Notes: generated by a model not told the origin, from the sequence alone. 64,000 nucleotides of DNA from Desulfurivibrionaceae bacterium (GCA_030145275.1 JAQYVV010000008.1:1-64000); one strand, 5' to 3'. Positions 18,930 to 27,664 are shown, counted from the stretch's first letter. Numbers and translations: made by a program.

Positions 18930-20372
18930 CTATATGGCGTAAGGATTTTCCTGTTTATGGTGAATCTCCGCAATCAAACTTGCTATTTTATTGACTTCAC
19001 TTTTTTGCTCGGCGTACTCAAAAAGATAGGCGTGAGTGTCAAGGAAGGAGGTGTTGAAATCTCCTTTGCGAAACTCATCGTCCTGGACCAGATTCAGATA
19101 AAATGGGATCGTTGTTTTTGGGCCGGTGATTACAAAGTTAGTCAGGCATCGCTTCAGGCGGTCGACCGTCTCATTCCAGGTGTAACCGTGTACGGTCAAT
19201 TTTACCAAGAGGGAATCATAGACTTCAGGAATGGTGTATCCTTGATAGGCAAAGCCATCAAGGCGAACTCCGTAGCCGCCGGGTGATTGGTATGTGGTAA
19301 TGGTTTTGCCCCCTTCAGGCATGAAGTTGTTTTGGGGGTCTTCCGCATTGATTCTCATTTCGATGGCATGACCGCGGATTTGGACATCTTCCTGGCTGAA
19401 TGACAGATTTTTGCCAAAAGCTAGTTTTATTTGGGTTCGGACAATATCGATGCCGGTCACCATTTCTGAAACTGTATGTTCAACTTGAACCCGGGTATTG
19501 ATTTCCATGAAATAGTAATTGAGGTCTTTGTCCAGGAGAAACTCAACGGTGCCTGCATTAAAATAGTTAGATGCTTTGGCAGCCTGAACGGCAGTGTCAC
19601 ATATTTTGTCCAGTAGATCCTTGTCCTCAATCAGGGATGGGGCTATTTCGACCAGTTTCTGGTTGCGTCGCTGAATGGAGCAATCTCTTGTGCCGAGATG
19701 AATGGTCTTTCCTTCTTTGTCAGCAAGAATTTGGACCTCAACATGTTTAGGGTCAAGGACAACCTTTTCAAGGTAGACCCTTTCATCATTGAAAGCAGCC
19801 TTTGCTTCCGCACGGGCGATTGGAATCTCACCAACCAGAGAGGCTTCATCTTCAATGCGACGTATTCCCCTGCCGCCACCGCCAGAAGTTGCTTTCAGCA
19901 TCACTGGGTAACCATATTTTTTGCCGAATTCTATGGCTTCCTGGAGCCCTGCATCTCCACTTGTAAGGTTTTGGGTTCCTGGAACCATAGGGATGCTGGC
20001 ATCCGCCATGATTTGCCGGGCGATTACCTTGTTGCCAAGGTTGGTGATAACATCGCTTGATGGTCCTATGAAAATAATACCATTGTCTTCACATGCTTTG
20101 GCAAAATCAGGATTTTCAGCCAAAAAGCCGTATCCAGGATGGATGGCATCGACCCCTGATTTTTTGGCTGCGGCAATGATTTTTTCAATGTTGAGGTAGT
20201 CACAACGGGGGCCGTCACCAAGCCAGATTGCTTCGTCAGCTATCCTGATGTGTCTCGCATCTTTGTCCGGGGTTTCGTAGACTGCTACCGACGTGTAGTT
20301 TAATTCCTGAATGGCCCTGATAATTCGCAGGGCTATTTCTCCTCGATTTGCTACAAGTATTTTTTTAGTCAA
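18930..20372 (-). CDS. pycA: Pyruvate carboxylase subunit A (biotin carboxylase)
   Basis: A 480-residue biotin carboxylase that uses ATP and bicarbonate to carboxylate biotin. The N-terminal preATP-grasp KKILVANRGEIALRIIRA, the glycine-rich ATP lid KATSGGGGRGIRRI (~159-172), HVEVQILADKEG, and the catalytic EINTRVQVEHTVSE (~290-303) are all visible, followed by the Biotin_carb_C domain. With pycB downstream it forms a two-gene anaplerotic operon. A second, clearly divergent biotin carboxylase is encoded at 49916-51310; this copy is closer to the standard sequence. Confidence 0.88.
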   Translation of the reverse strand: MTKKILVANRGEIALRIIRAIQELNYTSVAVYETPDKDARHIRIADEAIWLGDGPRCDYLNIEKIIAAAKKSGVDAIHPGYGFLAENPDFAKACEDNGIIFIGPSSDVITNLGNKVIARQIMADASIPMVPGTQNLTSGDAGLQEAIEFGKKYGYPVMLKATSGGGGRGIRRIEDEASLVGEIPIARAEAKAAFNDERVYLEKVVLDPKHVEVQILADKEGKTIHLGTRDCSIQRRNQKLVEIAPSLIEDKDLLDKICDTAVQAAKASNYFNAGTVEFLLDKDLNYYFMEINTRVQVEHTVSEMVTGIDIVRTQIKLAFGKNLSFSQEDVQIRGHAIEMRINAEDPQNNFMPEGGKTITTYQSPGGYGVRLDGFAYQGYTIPEVYDSLLVKLTVHGYTWNETVDRLKRCLTNFVITGPKTTIPFYLNLVQDDEFRKGDFNTSFLDTHAYLFEYAEQKSEVNKIASLIAEIHHKQENPYAI

Positions 20373-20544
20373 AAGGACACCTCATAAAAATTATTTAAAC
20401 AAAAATTATTTTTGTCGTTATTTCACTGGAAGTTACTTGTGTAAATTTTGAACAATGATTGTTTGTGGGAAATGGTAAATCACTTGGAGAGAAATTTTCA
20501 AAATTCAAAACAACCTTCGAAATTAGCACACATTTTTTTTTTAG

Positions 20545-20569
20545 GCAATAATATAGCAAATATTATTGC
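20545..20569. promoter_or_regulatory. 10-bp inverted repeat between divergent pycA and rpsT
   Basis: GCAATAATAT and ATATTATTGC flank AGCAA, a perfect dyad 170 bp upstream of pycA. It could be an operator for one of the divergent units (inference). The rest of this 467-bp gap is AT-rich with several TATAAT-like hexamers. Confidence 0.4.
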
Positions 20570-20759
20570 TTGAAATTCGGAAAAACAGGTGTTTATACTG
20601 GCTCTGAGTGTTGCAAAGTGCCCCCGTACTATTGTTATATAATGATGGATTGTGCTCAAAAATTCTTTCGCTTAGCTGAAAATTGGGGGATGGGTGTCTG
20701 TCTAAAATAAGATTTTAGGTACAGAAATACCTTTTATGGATTGTAAGTCTTCTTGATGC

Positions 20760-20788
20760 TTGACAAGAGAGTAAAATTAATTTAAGTT
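20760..20788 (+). promoter_or_regulatory. Sigma-70-type promoter of rpsT
   Basis: A perfect -35 TTGACA (20760-20765), a 17-nt spacer and a -10-like TAAGTT (20783-20788), placing transcription start about 45 nt before the rpsT start codon. Confidence 0.5.
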
Positions 20789-20839
20789 TGCCAGCTTTCT
20801 TGAACTAAGTTACAATTTTTTAAATTAGGAGTTTTAATT

Positions 20840-21118
20840 TTGGCAAATCATAAATCAGCAGAAAAAAGAAATCGTCAGAGTATTGTACGTAAGGCCCGTA
20901 ATCGTTCTAATAAAACGAGGATGAAAGGAGCAGTAAAGGCTGTCCATACAGCTATGGAAGAAAATTCCGTTGATAAAACAATGGAAGCGCTTAAGATAGC
21001 AATTCCGATTATTGACAAGCTTGCGGTAAAGGGAACTTTGCATAAGAAAAATACATCCCGTAAAGTTTCTAGATTAACCAAAAAAGTCAACGCATTTGTT
21101 GCTTCAGCTGAAGCTTAA
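20840..21118 (+). CDS. rpsT: 30S ribosomal protein S20
   Basis: A 92-residue S20 that binds 16S rRNA: ANHKSAEKRNRQS at the N-terminus, a highly basic first helix, and the KKNTSRKVSRLTKKVNA C-terminal helix. The start codon is TTG (20840), with AGGAG 8 nt upstream and no ATG that would give a complete N-terminus. E. coli rpsT also uses UUG, where the weak start is part of autoregulation by S20, so the same control is plausible. The first intrinsic terminator downstream is at 21321. Confidence 0.97.
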   Translation: MANHKSAEKRNRQSIVRKARNRSNKTRMKGAVKAVHTAMEENSVDKTMEALKIAIPIIDKLAVKGTLHKKNTSRKVSRLTKKVNAFVASAEA

Positions 21119-21320
21119 GCCTAAGGCAAGCAGGCGTTTCCCACTTTTTTAATGGGACCTTCTGGCAGTTGTTGCAATTGTAAACAAAATTTGCTGACTG
21201 AAAAAGGGAGGGAGACACAAGGTTGCATTTTATGTCGCTCACAAGCTTATACTGTGAGTTGAGGATGCGACGTTTCCTATTTATTGATGGGACAGTTGTT
21301 AAGTAGGAAAATATATTTTT

Positions 21321-21363
21321 AAAAGCCATGGAACCCTTTTGGGGTTGTCATGGCTTTTTTTTT
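21321..21363 (+). terminator. Terminator between rpsT and trpE (possible trp attenuator)
   Basis: AAAAGCCATG pairs with CATGGCTTTT, with an inner ACCC/GGGT helix, followed by T9. It ends 33 nt before the trpE ATG and 200 nt after the rpsT stop. It terminates rpsT transcripts and could double as a trp attenuator, but no Trp-rich leader peptide or T-box sequence was found. Confidence 0.85.
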
Positions 21364-21395
21364 GAAATTTTTCAAGGTGGCCTTAAGTGAGGAAC

Positions 21396-22874
21396 ATGAT
21401 TAAACCAGAATTGTCTGACTTTATTAAACTAGCCGGTGAAGCCGGTTTGGTTCCCATAAGTCGGGAGATAATTGTCGATCTTGACACGCCTTTGACTATT
21501 TTTGCAAAAGTTGCACAAGGCAGGCGCCATGCCTTTTTGCTGGAAAGTTTGCAAGGGGGTGAAAAGTGGGGGCGGTATTCCTTTATTGGTATTGATCCGA
21601 TTGCTACATTTACAAGCAACGGCTCAAGCATGCGGGTGGTAAAAAACGGGGAGATAGAAGAATCCACTGGCGACCCCATTGAAGGACTCAAGAAAATGAT
21701 CGACTCCTTTGCTGCCTGCAACACCGATTATTTGCCAAGGTTTTTTGGCGGGGCTGTCGGGTATATGGGCTATGACATGGTTCGGTTTATGGAAGAAATT
21801 CCCGAGACTAACCCACCGCTGCGTGATTTCCCTGATTCTTCCTTTATGGTCCCCAAAATTGTTCTTATTCACGACAACATCAGGCAGACCATTGCAATTG
21901 TAAATTGCATTTCGGTGCATGAGAAGTCTGGCCTTGAAGAGAAGTACCAGCAGGCGGTTGCTGAGATTTCTGATATTGTTGCCTTGCTCAGAGGCCCTTT
22001 GCCAGCCGAAATAATGCATAATGATCGTAGCTTTCCAAAACACGAATTCACTTCTAACATAGGTGAGGATGCCTTTAAGGAAATGGTGCGGAAGGCAAAA
22101 GAGTATATCGTTGCCGGTGATATCATTCAGGTGGTTTTGTCCCAGAGGTTTCAAACCGAAACAGAAATGTCGCCCTTTTCTTTATATCGGGCCTTGCGGC
22201 ATATCAACCCCAGTCCCTATCTTTTTTACCTGCAACTAGATGACGTAATTCAAATTGGCTCTTCTCCAGAAATTCTCGTGCGTCTGGAAGACGATGATAT
22301 TGAAGTTCGTCCCATTGCCGGAACACGGCGCAGGGGCAAGACTGAAGAGGAAGATATTGCCCTTGAAAAGGAACTGCTTGCCGATCCGAAGGAGAGGGCG
22401 GAGCACCTTATGCTGGTTGATTTGGGAAGAAACGATGTTGGCAGGGTGGCCCAATATGGTACAGTGGAAACCACGGACCTTTTGGTTATAGAAAAATACA
22501 GCCATGTTATGCATATTGTCTCTGGAGTGCATGGCAAATTGGAGAAGGGTAAGGACCAGTTTGATGTGTTGAAGGCCAGTTTTCCCGCAGGAACCGTGAG
22601 TGGGGCGCCTAAAATAAGGGCCATGGAAATCATTGAAGAACTGGAGCCTGAGCGTCGCGGCCCCTACGCCGGTGCGGTTGGATACTTTGGCTTTTCTGGT
22701 AATATGGATATCTGTATAACAATAAGGACTTTTATTATGCGTGGCCGTGATTTGTGGGTCCAGGCAGGTGCAGGTATTGTGGCAGACTCTGATCCTCAGC
22801 TTGAGTATGAAGAGACATTGAATAAGGCCCGGGGATTACGTCGCGCTGTGGAGCTTGTGGAGAAGGGGTTCTAA
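21396..22874 (+). CDS. trpE: Anthranilate synthase component I
   Basis: A 492-residue enzyme that converts chorismate to anthranilate with ammonia from TrpG, the first step of tryptophan synthesis. The N-terminal regulatory part keeps FLLESLQGGEKWGRYSF, the tryptophan feedback site. The chorismate-binding domain has SPEILVRLED, PIAGTRRRG, DLGRNDVGRVA and GTVSGAPKIRAMEII. The start is taken as ATG 21396 after TGAGGA; GTG 21387 would add three residues. It begins the trp operon, with trpG following after 3 nt. Confidence 0.96.
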   Translation: MIKPELSDFIKLAGEAGLVPISREIIVDLDTPLTIFAKVAQGRRHAFLLESLQGGEKWGRYSFIGIDPIATFTSNGSSMRVVKNGEIEESTGDPIEGLKKMIDSFAACNTDYLPRFFGGAVGYMGYDMVRFMEEIPETNPPLRDFPDSSFMVPKIVLIHDNIRQTIAIVNCISVHEKSGLEEKYQQAVAEISDIVALLRGPLPAEIMHNDRSFPKHEFTSNIGEDAFKEMVRKAKEYIVAGDIIQVVLSQRFQTETEMSPFSLYRALRHINPSPYLFYLQLDDVIQIGSSPEILVRLEDDDIEVRPIAGTRRRGKTEEEDIALEKELLADPKERAEHLMLVDLGRNDVGRVAQYGTVETTDLLVIEKYSHVMHIVSGVHGKLEKGKDQFDVLKASFPAGTVSGAPKIRAMEIIEELEPERRGPYAGAVGYFGFSGNMDICITIRTFIMRGRDLWVQAGAGIVADSDPQLEYEETLNKARGLRRAVELVEKGF

Positions 22875-22877
22875 TAT

Positions 22878-23465
22878 ATGATTGTAATAATAGATAATTA
22901 TGACTCATTTACATATAATATAGTACAAACTGTTGGTGGTTTCGGCGAGAAAGTCGAGGTTTATAGAAACGATCAGGTGGACATCGAAACCATTATTGCT
23001 AAGAATCCCGACCGCCTTTTGATCTCTCCTGGGCCGTGTACACCTGATAAGGCAGGGATCTCCATTGAGGCGATCAGATATTTTTCCGGTAAGGTTCCGG
23101 TGCTTGGGGTTTGTCTTGGACACCAGTCTATTGGCGAGGCCTTTGGCGGCATAGTTGTTCGGGCTTCGAGAATAATGCATGGGAAAACAAGTCCTGTAAG
23201 TCACGATGGCCTCGGGGTTTTTAGCGGGCTGCCAAGTCCATTTGATGCAATGCGCTATCACTCCTTGATTATCGATGAGGCAACACTGCCCGAATGTTTG
23301 GAAGCCACGGCACACACTGATCAAGGTGAGTTGATGGGCTTTCGCCATAAAAGTCTGGCGGTGGAGGGAGTCCAATTTCATCCTGAGTCAATTATGACGC
23401 CGGAGGGGATTCAGTTGTTGAATAATTTTGTGAGTTCGGACTATTTGAAAATGTTAAGAAGATGA
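22878..23465 (+). CDS. trpG: Anthranilate synthase component II (glutamine amidotransferase)
   Basis: A 195-residue class I amidotransferase supplying ammonia to TrpE. The catalytic Cys is in GVCLGHQSIGEAFGG (~77-91) and the His-Glu pair in VQFHPESIMTPEG (~167-179). NYDSFTYNIVQ is the usual start. It may also serve aminodeoxychorismate synthase, since no separate pabA is visible. The stop codon lies inside a run of GATGAAAGAT repeats that continues toward trpD. Confidence 0.95.
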   Translation: MIVIIDNYDSFTYNIVQTVGGFGEKVEVYRNDQVDIETIIAKNPDRLLISPGPCTPDKAGISIEAIRYFSGKVPVLGVCLGHQSIGEAFGGIVVRASRIMHGKTSPVSHDGLGVFSGLPSPFDAMRYHSLIIDEATLPECLEATAHTDQGELMGFRHKSLAVEGVQFHPESIMTPEGIQLLNNFVSSDYLKMLRR

Positions 23466-23508
23466 AAGATGAAAGATGCAAGTTGAAAGCTGAAAAGGTG
23501 AAAAGGTA

Positions 23509-24528
23509 ATGATTAAAGAAGCAATAGGGAAAGTGGTGGAGGGGCAGGACTTAGATGAGCAGGAGATGGTTGCAGTGATGGATGAAATAATGTCCGGGGA
23601 TGCAACAGATGCTCAAATCGGGTCTTTTATTACGGCACTTCGCATTAAAGGTGAAACCGCTGCGGAGATAACCGGGGCTGCCAGGGTCATGCGTGAAAAG
23701 GCTGCAAGGGTTGATGCGGCTGATCAAGGGGCAATGCTTGTAGATATTGTCGGTACTGGTGGTGATTCTTCCGGGACTTTTAATGTTTCAACTACATCTG
23801 CTTTTGTGGTGGCTGGGGCGGGGTTGCCGGTGGCTAAACATGGTAATCGCTCCGTATCAAGTCATTGCGGTAGTGCCGATGTTCTTGAGGCCCTTGGGGT
23901 TGATCTTTCTCTTAGCCCTGAGCAGGTTGGCCAGTGTGTAAGAGAGGTGGGGATCGGCTTTATGTTCGCACCGGTGATGCACGGAGCCATGAAATATGCC
24001 ATTGGCCCGAGGCGTGAGATTGGCATTCGGACAATTTTTAATGTACTTGGCCCTTTAACGAATCCTGCTGGTGCCAATGTCTATCTCTTGGGAGTTTATG
24101 AGGTTTCGCTCATTGAAAAAATGGCCCAGACTCTCAAAAGTTTTGGGGTGACCAGGGCCTTGGTTGTTTGCGGGGAAGGAAATATTGATGAGATAACAAC
24201 CACCGGTGAGACGACAATAGCGGATGTTTCCGGCGCACAGGTCCAGCAATATACCGTTACCCCTGAAGAACTTGGGGTGTCAAGAGTAACTCTAGCAGAT
24301 ATTAAGGGCGGGGAAACTGCAGAAGCGTCTGCTAAGCAATTGAAGTCTGTTTTGGCGGGCCAGGAAGGCCCTCTGCTTGATATGGTTCTTGTGAACGCTG
24401 GTGCCGCCTTGATGGCCGCCGGAAAGAGCGAGACTATTAAGGATGGGATGAAGTTGGCGTTGGATACTATCAAGAGCGGCGCTGCCACAGAAAAACTTGA
24501 AGCGTTGGTCGCTTATTGCAATAAGTAG
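23509..24528 (+). CDS. trpD: Anthranilate phosphoribosyltransferase
   Basis: A 339-residue enzyme that attaches phosphoribose from PRPP to anthranilate. Visible signatures are the PRPP loop DIVGTGGDSSGTFNVST, KHGNRSVSSHCGSADVLEALG, and RREIGIRTIFNVLGPLTNPA. GAAAAGGT precedes the ATG by 2-3 nt (weak); the 43-nt gap after trpG is made of GAAAGATG-like repeats. A composite palindromic repeat starts 3 nt after the stop, inside the operon. Confidence 0.96.
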   Translation: MIKEAIGKVVEGQDLDEQEMVAVMDEIMSGDATDAQIGSFITALRIKGETAAEITGAARVMREKAARVDAADQGAMLVDIVGTGGDSSGTFNVSTTSAFVVAGAGLPVAKHGNRSVSSHCGSADVLEALGVDLSLSPEQVGQCVREVGIGFMFAPVMHGAMKYAIGPRREIGIRTIFNVLGPLTNPAGANVYLLGVYEVSLIEKMAQTLKSFGVTRALVVCGEGNIDEITTTGETTIADVSGAQVQQYTVTPEELGVSRVTLADIKGGETAEASAKQLKSVLAGQEGPLLDMVLVNAGAALMAAGKSETIKDGMKLALDTIKSGAATEKLEALVAYCNK

Positions 24529-24530
24529 TT

Positions 24531-24717
24531 GTAACTGCTCAGCTGCACCCCATCCGGAGTCTGCGCTTACCTGCGCGCGAACAGGACTTCCAGCATACCA
24601 ATGTATAGCTGAAAGGCTTGTTCACACACACCCGGAGTCTACGCTTACCTGGGGCACATCTAAACAGTTACAAATCAGTGGTTGTGCCCCTTTTTGGGAC
24701 TCTACCTGAATAGTTAC
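24531..24717. repeat. Composite palindromic repeat, copy 3, inside the trp operon
   Basis: The reverse-orientation equivalent of copy 2. The palindrome (24531-24671) carries two 17-bp micro-insertions, at 24555-24571 and 24633-24649, each directly followed by TG; without them it would be within a few bases of 107 bp. The companion (24667-24717) ends CCTGAATAGTTAC. It separates trpD from trpC. Confidence 0.8.
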
Positions 24718-24738
24718 GTATATTACAAAAAAAATAAT

Positions 24739-25503
24739 ATGATTTTAGATACGATAGTAAAGAGAAAAAAGGAAGAAGTTCAAAATCTTCTTGCCAAGGG
24801 CTGGGAAAAACCCCAAAATGAAGTTTTGGGGCCACGCGGTTTTCGTGAGGCTGTCCTTGCTTATGATGGTGTTGCCATTATTGCTGAGGCAAAAAAAGCC
24901 TCGCCCTCAAAAGGGGTTATTTGCCCAGATTTTGATCCTGTTCAAATAGCTCGGGATTATCAGGCTGGCGGTGCCCATGCCATGTCGGTTTTGACGGACG
25001 AAGATTTTTTTCAAGGAAATCTCGCTTATATCCCTCTGGTTCGTGAGGCCGTTAATCTCCCGGTGATCAGAAAGGATTTTATGATTCATGAATGTCAAAT
25101 ACAGCAGGCTGCTGATTTTGGCTCTGACGCGATCTTACTGATTGCGGCTATCCTGGAACCTGTCCAGATGAGTGATTATTTTCAAATGGCCATCGAACTT
25201 GGCATGGATGTCCTTATGGAAGTTCACGACGAGACAGAGGCAGAGGCCGCACTTAAGGCAGAGGGTAATTTGATAGGTATCAACAATAGGAACTTAAATA
25301 CTTTTGAGGTTGATTTGGAGACGACCTTCAGGGTTATGAAATTGATCCCTGAAGGGATTCCTGTGGTCAGTGAATCCGGAATTCGAGACAGAGATGATAT
25401 GTTGCGCCTTGATACCCATGGTGTCAGTGCTGCTCTGATTGGCGAGACGCTTATGCGCACTGGGGATAGGGTTGAAGGGCTTAAAGAGCTACTTGGGAAT
25501 TAG
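24739..25503 (+). CDS. trpC: Indole-3-glycerol phosphate synthase
   Basis: A 254-residue TIM-barrel enzyme that closes the indole ring. It starts MILDTIVKRKKEEVQ; upstream in-frame ATG 24682 would read through repeat sequence. Motifs: IIAEAKKASPSKGVI, SVLTDEDFFQGN, PVIRKDFMIHECQI, GINNRNLNTFEVDL, VSESGIRDRDD. No clear ribosome site precedes the ATG, which is unusual inside an operon and may reflect the repeat insertion just upstream. TrpC is not fused to TrpF. Confidence 0.94.
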   Translation: MILDTIVKRKKEEVQNLLAKGWEKPQNEVLGPRGFREAVLAYDGVAIIAEAKKASPSKGVICPDFDPVQIARDYQAGGAHAMSVLTDEDFFQGNLAYIPLVREAVNLPVIRKDFMIHECQIQQAADFGSDAILLIAAILEPVQMSDYFQMAIELGMDVLMEVHDETEAEAALKAEGNLIGINNRNLNTFEVDLETTFRVMKLIPEGIPVVSESGIRDRDDMLRLDTHGVSAALIGETLMRTGDRVEGLKELLGN

Positions 25504-25533
25504 TCGTTTTTTTCTGGGTGTAAAACGAAACTT

Positions 25534-25605
25534 GAAACTGGAAACTTGAAATTTGCATCAAGTTACCTTCCTGTCTGGAATTTCAAATTTCAAATTTCCA
25601 GTTTC
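25534..25605. repeat. Inverted repeat between trpC and trpF
   Basis: A 22-bp arm (25534-25555, GAAACTGGAAAC and onward) is complementary with one mismatch to 25584-25605 (ending TTTCCAGTTTC), with a ~28-nt loop. It resembles the AAACTTGAAAC-type repeats seen elsewhere in the window. It is not a terminator, since no T tract follows. Confidence 0.6.
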
Positions 25606-25634
25606 TAGTCCAATTAAACAATTATGGAGGTTTT

Positions 25635-26279
25635 ATGACCGCTCGAACGCGGATTAAGGTTTGCGGAATGACGCAAAGGGGTGATGTTGAGTTGGCTGTG
25701 GGTTTCGGTGTTGATGCCTTGGGGTTTATTTTTGTTAAAAATAGTCCTCGATATATTTCTCCAGAAGAAGTTAGGGAGATAACGTCTACTGTCCCACCCT
25801 TTGTTAATATGGTTGGGGTATTCCAAAATGAAGATCCAGCAATTGTTCAAGAGATTGTTCAATATTGCGGTCTTTCCGTGGTACAGCTGCATGGTATTGA
25901 GCCTCCTGAATATTCAGAAACCTTATCCTGCGGGGTGGTAAAAGCCTTCCGGGTCAAAGACGATATGACGCCTGGAGATCTTGAGGCCTATCGTGGCACT
26001 GTTGATGCCTTTCTGTTCGACACTTACCAGAAAGGGACAGCAGGCGGCACAGGTGAAACATTTGATTGGCAGCTTGTGAATAAACTTACTCCGCCAGGTC
26101 CTGTTATTCTTGCCGGCGGTATTAGCCCTGAAAATGTCAGGGCTGCCATTTTGGAAGTGAGGCCTTTTGCTGTGGATGTTAATTCAAGGGTTGAAATTGA
26201 ACCCGGCGTTAAAGATATGGAAAAAGTAAGGACTCTTGTCGAAGAGGTTCGTAAGGTTGATCAAGGTCTAGGAGAATAG
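25635..26279 (+). CDS. trpF: Phosphoribosylanthranilate isomerase
   Basis: A 214-residue TIM-barrel isomerase acting between TrpD and TrpC. KVCGMTQRGDVELA gives the catalytic Cys. VVQLHGIEPP, FDTYQKGTAGGTGETFDW (with the catalytic Asp) and LAGGISPENVRAAI complete the family signature. GGAGGT lies 4 nt before the ATG. It is followed after 3 nt by an unknown gene and then thiL, so the operon continues beyond tryptophan synthesis. No trpB or trpA is in the window. Confidence 0.95.
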   Translation: MTARTRIKVCGMTQRGDVELAVGFGVDALGFIFVKNSPRYISPEEVREITSTVPPFVNMVGVFQNEDPAIVQEIVQYCGLSVVQLHGIEPPEYSETLSCGVVKAFRVKDDMTPGDLEAYRGTVDAFLFDTYQKGTAGGTGETFDWQLVNKLTPPGPVILAGGISPENVRAAILEVRPFAVDVNSRVEIEPGVKDMEKVRTLVEEVRKVDQGLGE

Positions 26280-26282
26280 AAG

Positions 26283-26660
26283 ATGGAGGAAATTGTCGAG
26301 GAGTTGAGAAAAATTGTCTCTTTTAAAGAGAGTACCTCTGAGGGGGATGTTGTCCTTATTGCGATCGAAAATCCCAAGTCGGTGGTCTACGCCCTTGTGA
26401 CAAATATTGAACGAGATGAGAGCAAGAAAGGGGAGTGGTGGCATCTTAGCATGCATATTCTCAGCGTTCCTCCCCAAGAGGCGACTTGGACTTTGAGGGA
26501 ACCACAGTTTACTGGCAAGGAGGTCTTTTCCATGGGCAATGAGGGTAGATTTATGCAGGCCATTGATCTGAATTTTCCTGCCCCTGAGAAAATAATCCCT
26601 ACCCAAGATTCCAAGAATAAATCTCCCAAGAAAAAAACAACTTTGCGCTTGGTTAAATGA
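26283..26660 (+). CDS. Unknown 125-residue protein between trpF and thiL
   Basis: A soluble protein with no signal peptide or membrane helix. It starts MEEIVEELRKIVSFKESTSEGDVVLIAIENPKS, has a central aromatic stretch GEWWHLSMHILSVPPQEATWTL, and ends in a basic tail KNKSPKKKTTLRLVK. I do not recognise a family. It starts 3 nt after the trpF stop and overlaps thiL by 4 nt (ATGA), so it is translationally coupled to both. The tight coupling argues that it is a real gene; function unknown. Confidence 0.72.
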   Translation: MEEIVEELRKIVSFKESTSEGDVVLIAIENPKSVVYALVTNIERDESKKGEWWHLSMHILSVPPQEATWTLREPQFTGKEVFSMGNEGRFMQAIDLNFPAPEKIIPTQDSKNKSPKKKTTLRLVK

Positions 26661-27664
26661 GCTTTTCTGAACGTGAATTCATCAGCAGGATACGGGCCCA
26701 GAGCAGCAGTGTTTCTGGCGGGTTAGTCACCGGGATAGGTGATGATTGCGCGGTTTTTAACTGCATTGAAAACGATCAGGAAGGAAAGCTAGGACTTGTT
26801 ACTACTGATGCGCTTGTTGATTCTATTCATTTCGATCTGTCTTGGCATCCTGCCAAGCTTCTAGGTAGAAAATCACTGTCTGTCAATATCAGCGACATTG
26901 CCGCCATGGGCGGTAAACCGCTTTATGCTCTGCTTACCGTGGGCTTTCCTGGCAAAGATATGTCGGGTTTGGCTGATGACTTTATGGCCGGATTTTATGA
27001 GGTCTTAGGCGAGCACAAGATGGCACTTATTGGTGGAGATACGGTTCGAAGTAAGGACTTTTTCATCTCTGTAACTGTTATCGGGGAAGTCGCTAGGGAG
27101 CACATTGTCTATAGATCTTGCGCCAAGGAGGGTGAGGATATATGGGTGAGCGGCTTTTTGGGGCAAGCTGCTGCTGGACTTGAACTATGCCGCCGTGGTA
27201 TGTTCAAGGACGGGGAAAATAAAAAGATAATAGCTGCCCATCTGGACCCTAATCCCCAGGTTGCTTTGGGCCAGGTGTTGGCTGAAAGTGGTCTGGTCAG
27301 CGCTATGATGGATGTCTCTGACGGTGTTGCCACCGATCTTTCTCACATATGCGCAGAGAGTAGCGTTGGGGCTGAGATTGAAGAAGATCTTGTTCCCTTA
27401 TCCTCGGAAATTTCTGAAACAGCCATAAGGCTTCAATGTTCTCCTTTGGATTGGGCCTTGCGTGGAGGTGAAGATTATCAACTTCTTTTTACTGCCCCGG
27501 CATCAAATAGTGAAAATATGAAATCACTGGTGCTGCAGAAGCTAGGCCGTGAGATTTTTCGAATTGGCCGGATTGTAAAAGGCAAAGGCGTTCAGCTTTG
27601 CAGGTTTGGTGAGGCAAGAGAGGTTAGTTATGGAGGATTTGATCATTTTGCCCCAGGCCCATGA
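26657..27664 (+). CDS. thiL: Thiamine-monophosphate kinase
   Basis: A 335-residue AIR-synthase-fold enzyme that phosphorylates thiamine monophosphate to the diphosphate cofactor. GIGDDCAVF, TTDALVDSIHFD, VNISDIAAMGG, IGGDTVRSKDFF, MMDVSDGVATDLSHIC and LRGGEDYQLLF are all present. Its start overlaps the preceding gene by 4 nt, so expression is tied to the trp operon. Confidence 0.95.
   Translation: MSFSEREFISRIRAQSSSVSGGLVTGIGDDCAVFNCIENDQEGKLGLVTTDALVDSIHFDLSWHPAKLLGRKSLSVNISDIAAMGGKPLYALLTVGFPGKDMSGLADDFMAGFYEVLGEHKMALIGGDTVRSKDFFISVTVIGEVAREHIVYRSCAKEGEDIWVSGFLGQAAAGLELCRRGMFKDGENKKIIAAHLDPNPQVALGQVLAESGLVSAMMDVSDGVATDLSHICAESSVGAEIEEDLVPLSSEISETAIRLQCSPLDWALRGGEDYQLLFTAPASNSENMKSLVLQKLGREIFRIGRIVKGKGVQLCRFGEAREVSYGGFDHFAPGP

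Noticed and set aside
21130-21200. T-box antiterminator (TGGGACC near 21152)
   Set aside because: It lacks the conserved T-box core AGGGTGGNACCGCG and a specifier stem.
21265-21306. trpL leader peptide MRRFLFIDGTVVK
   Set aside because: It has no Trp codons and its ribosome site abuts the ATG, so a classical attenuation leader is not supported.
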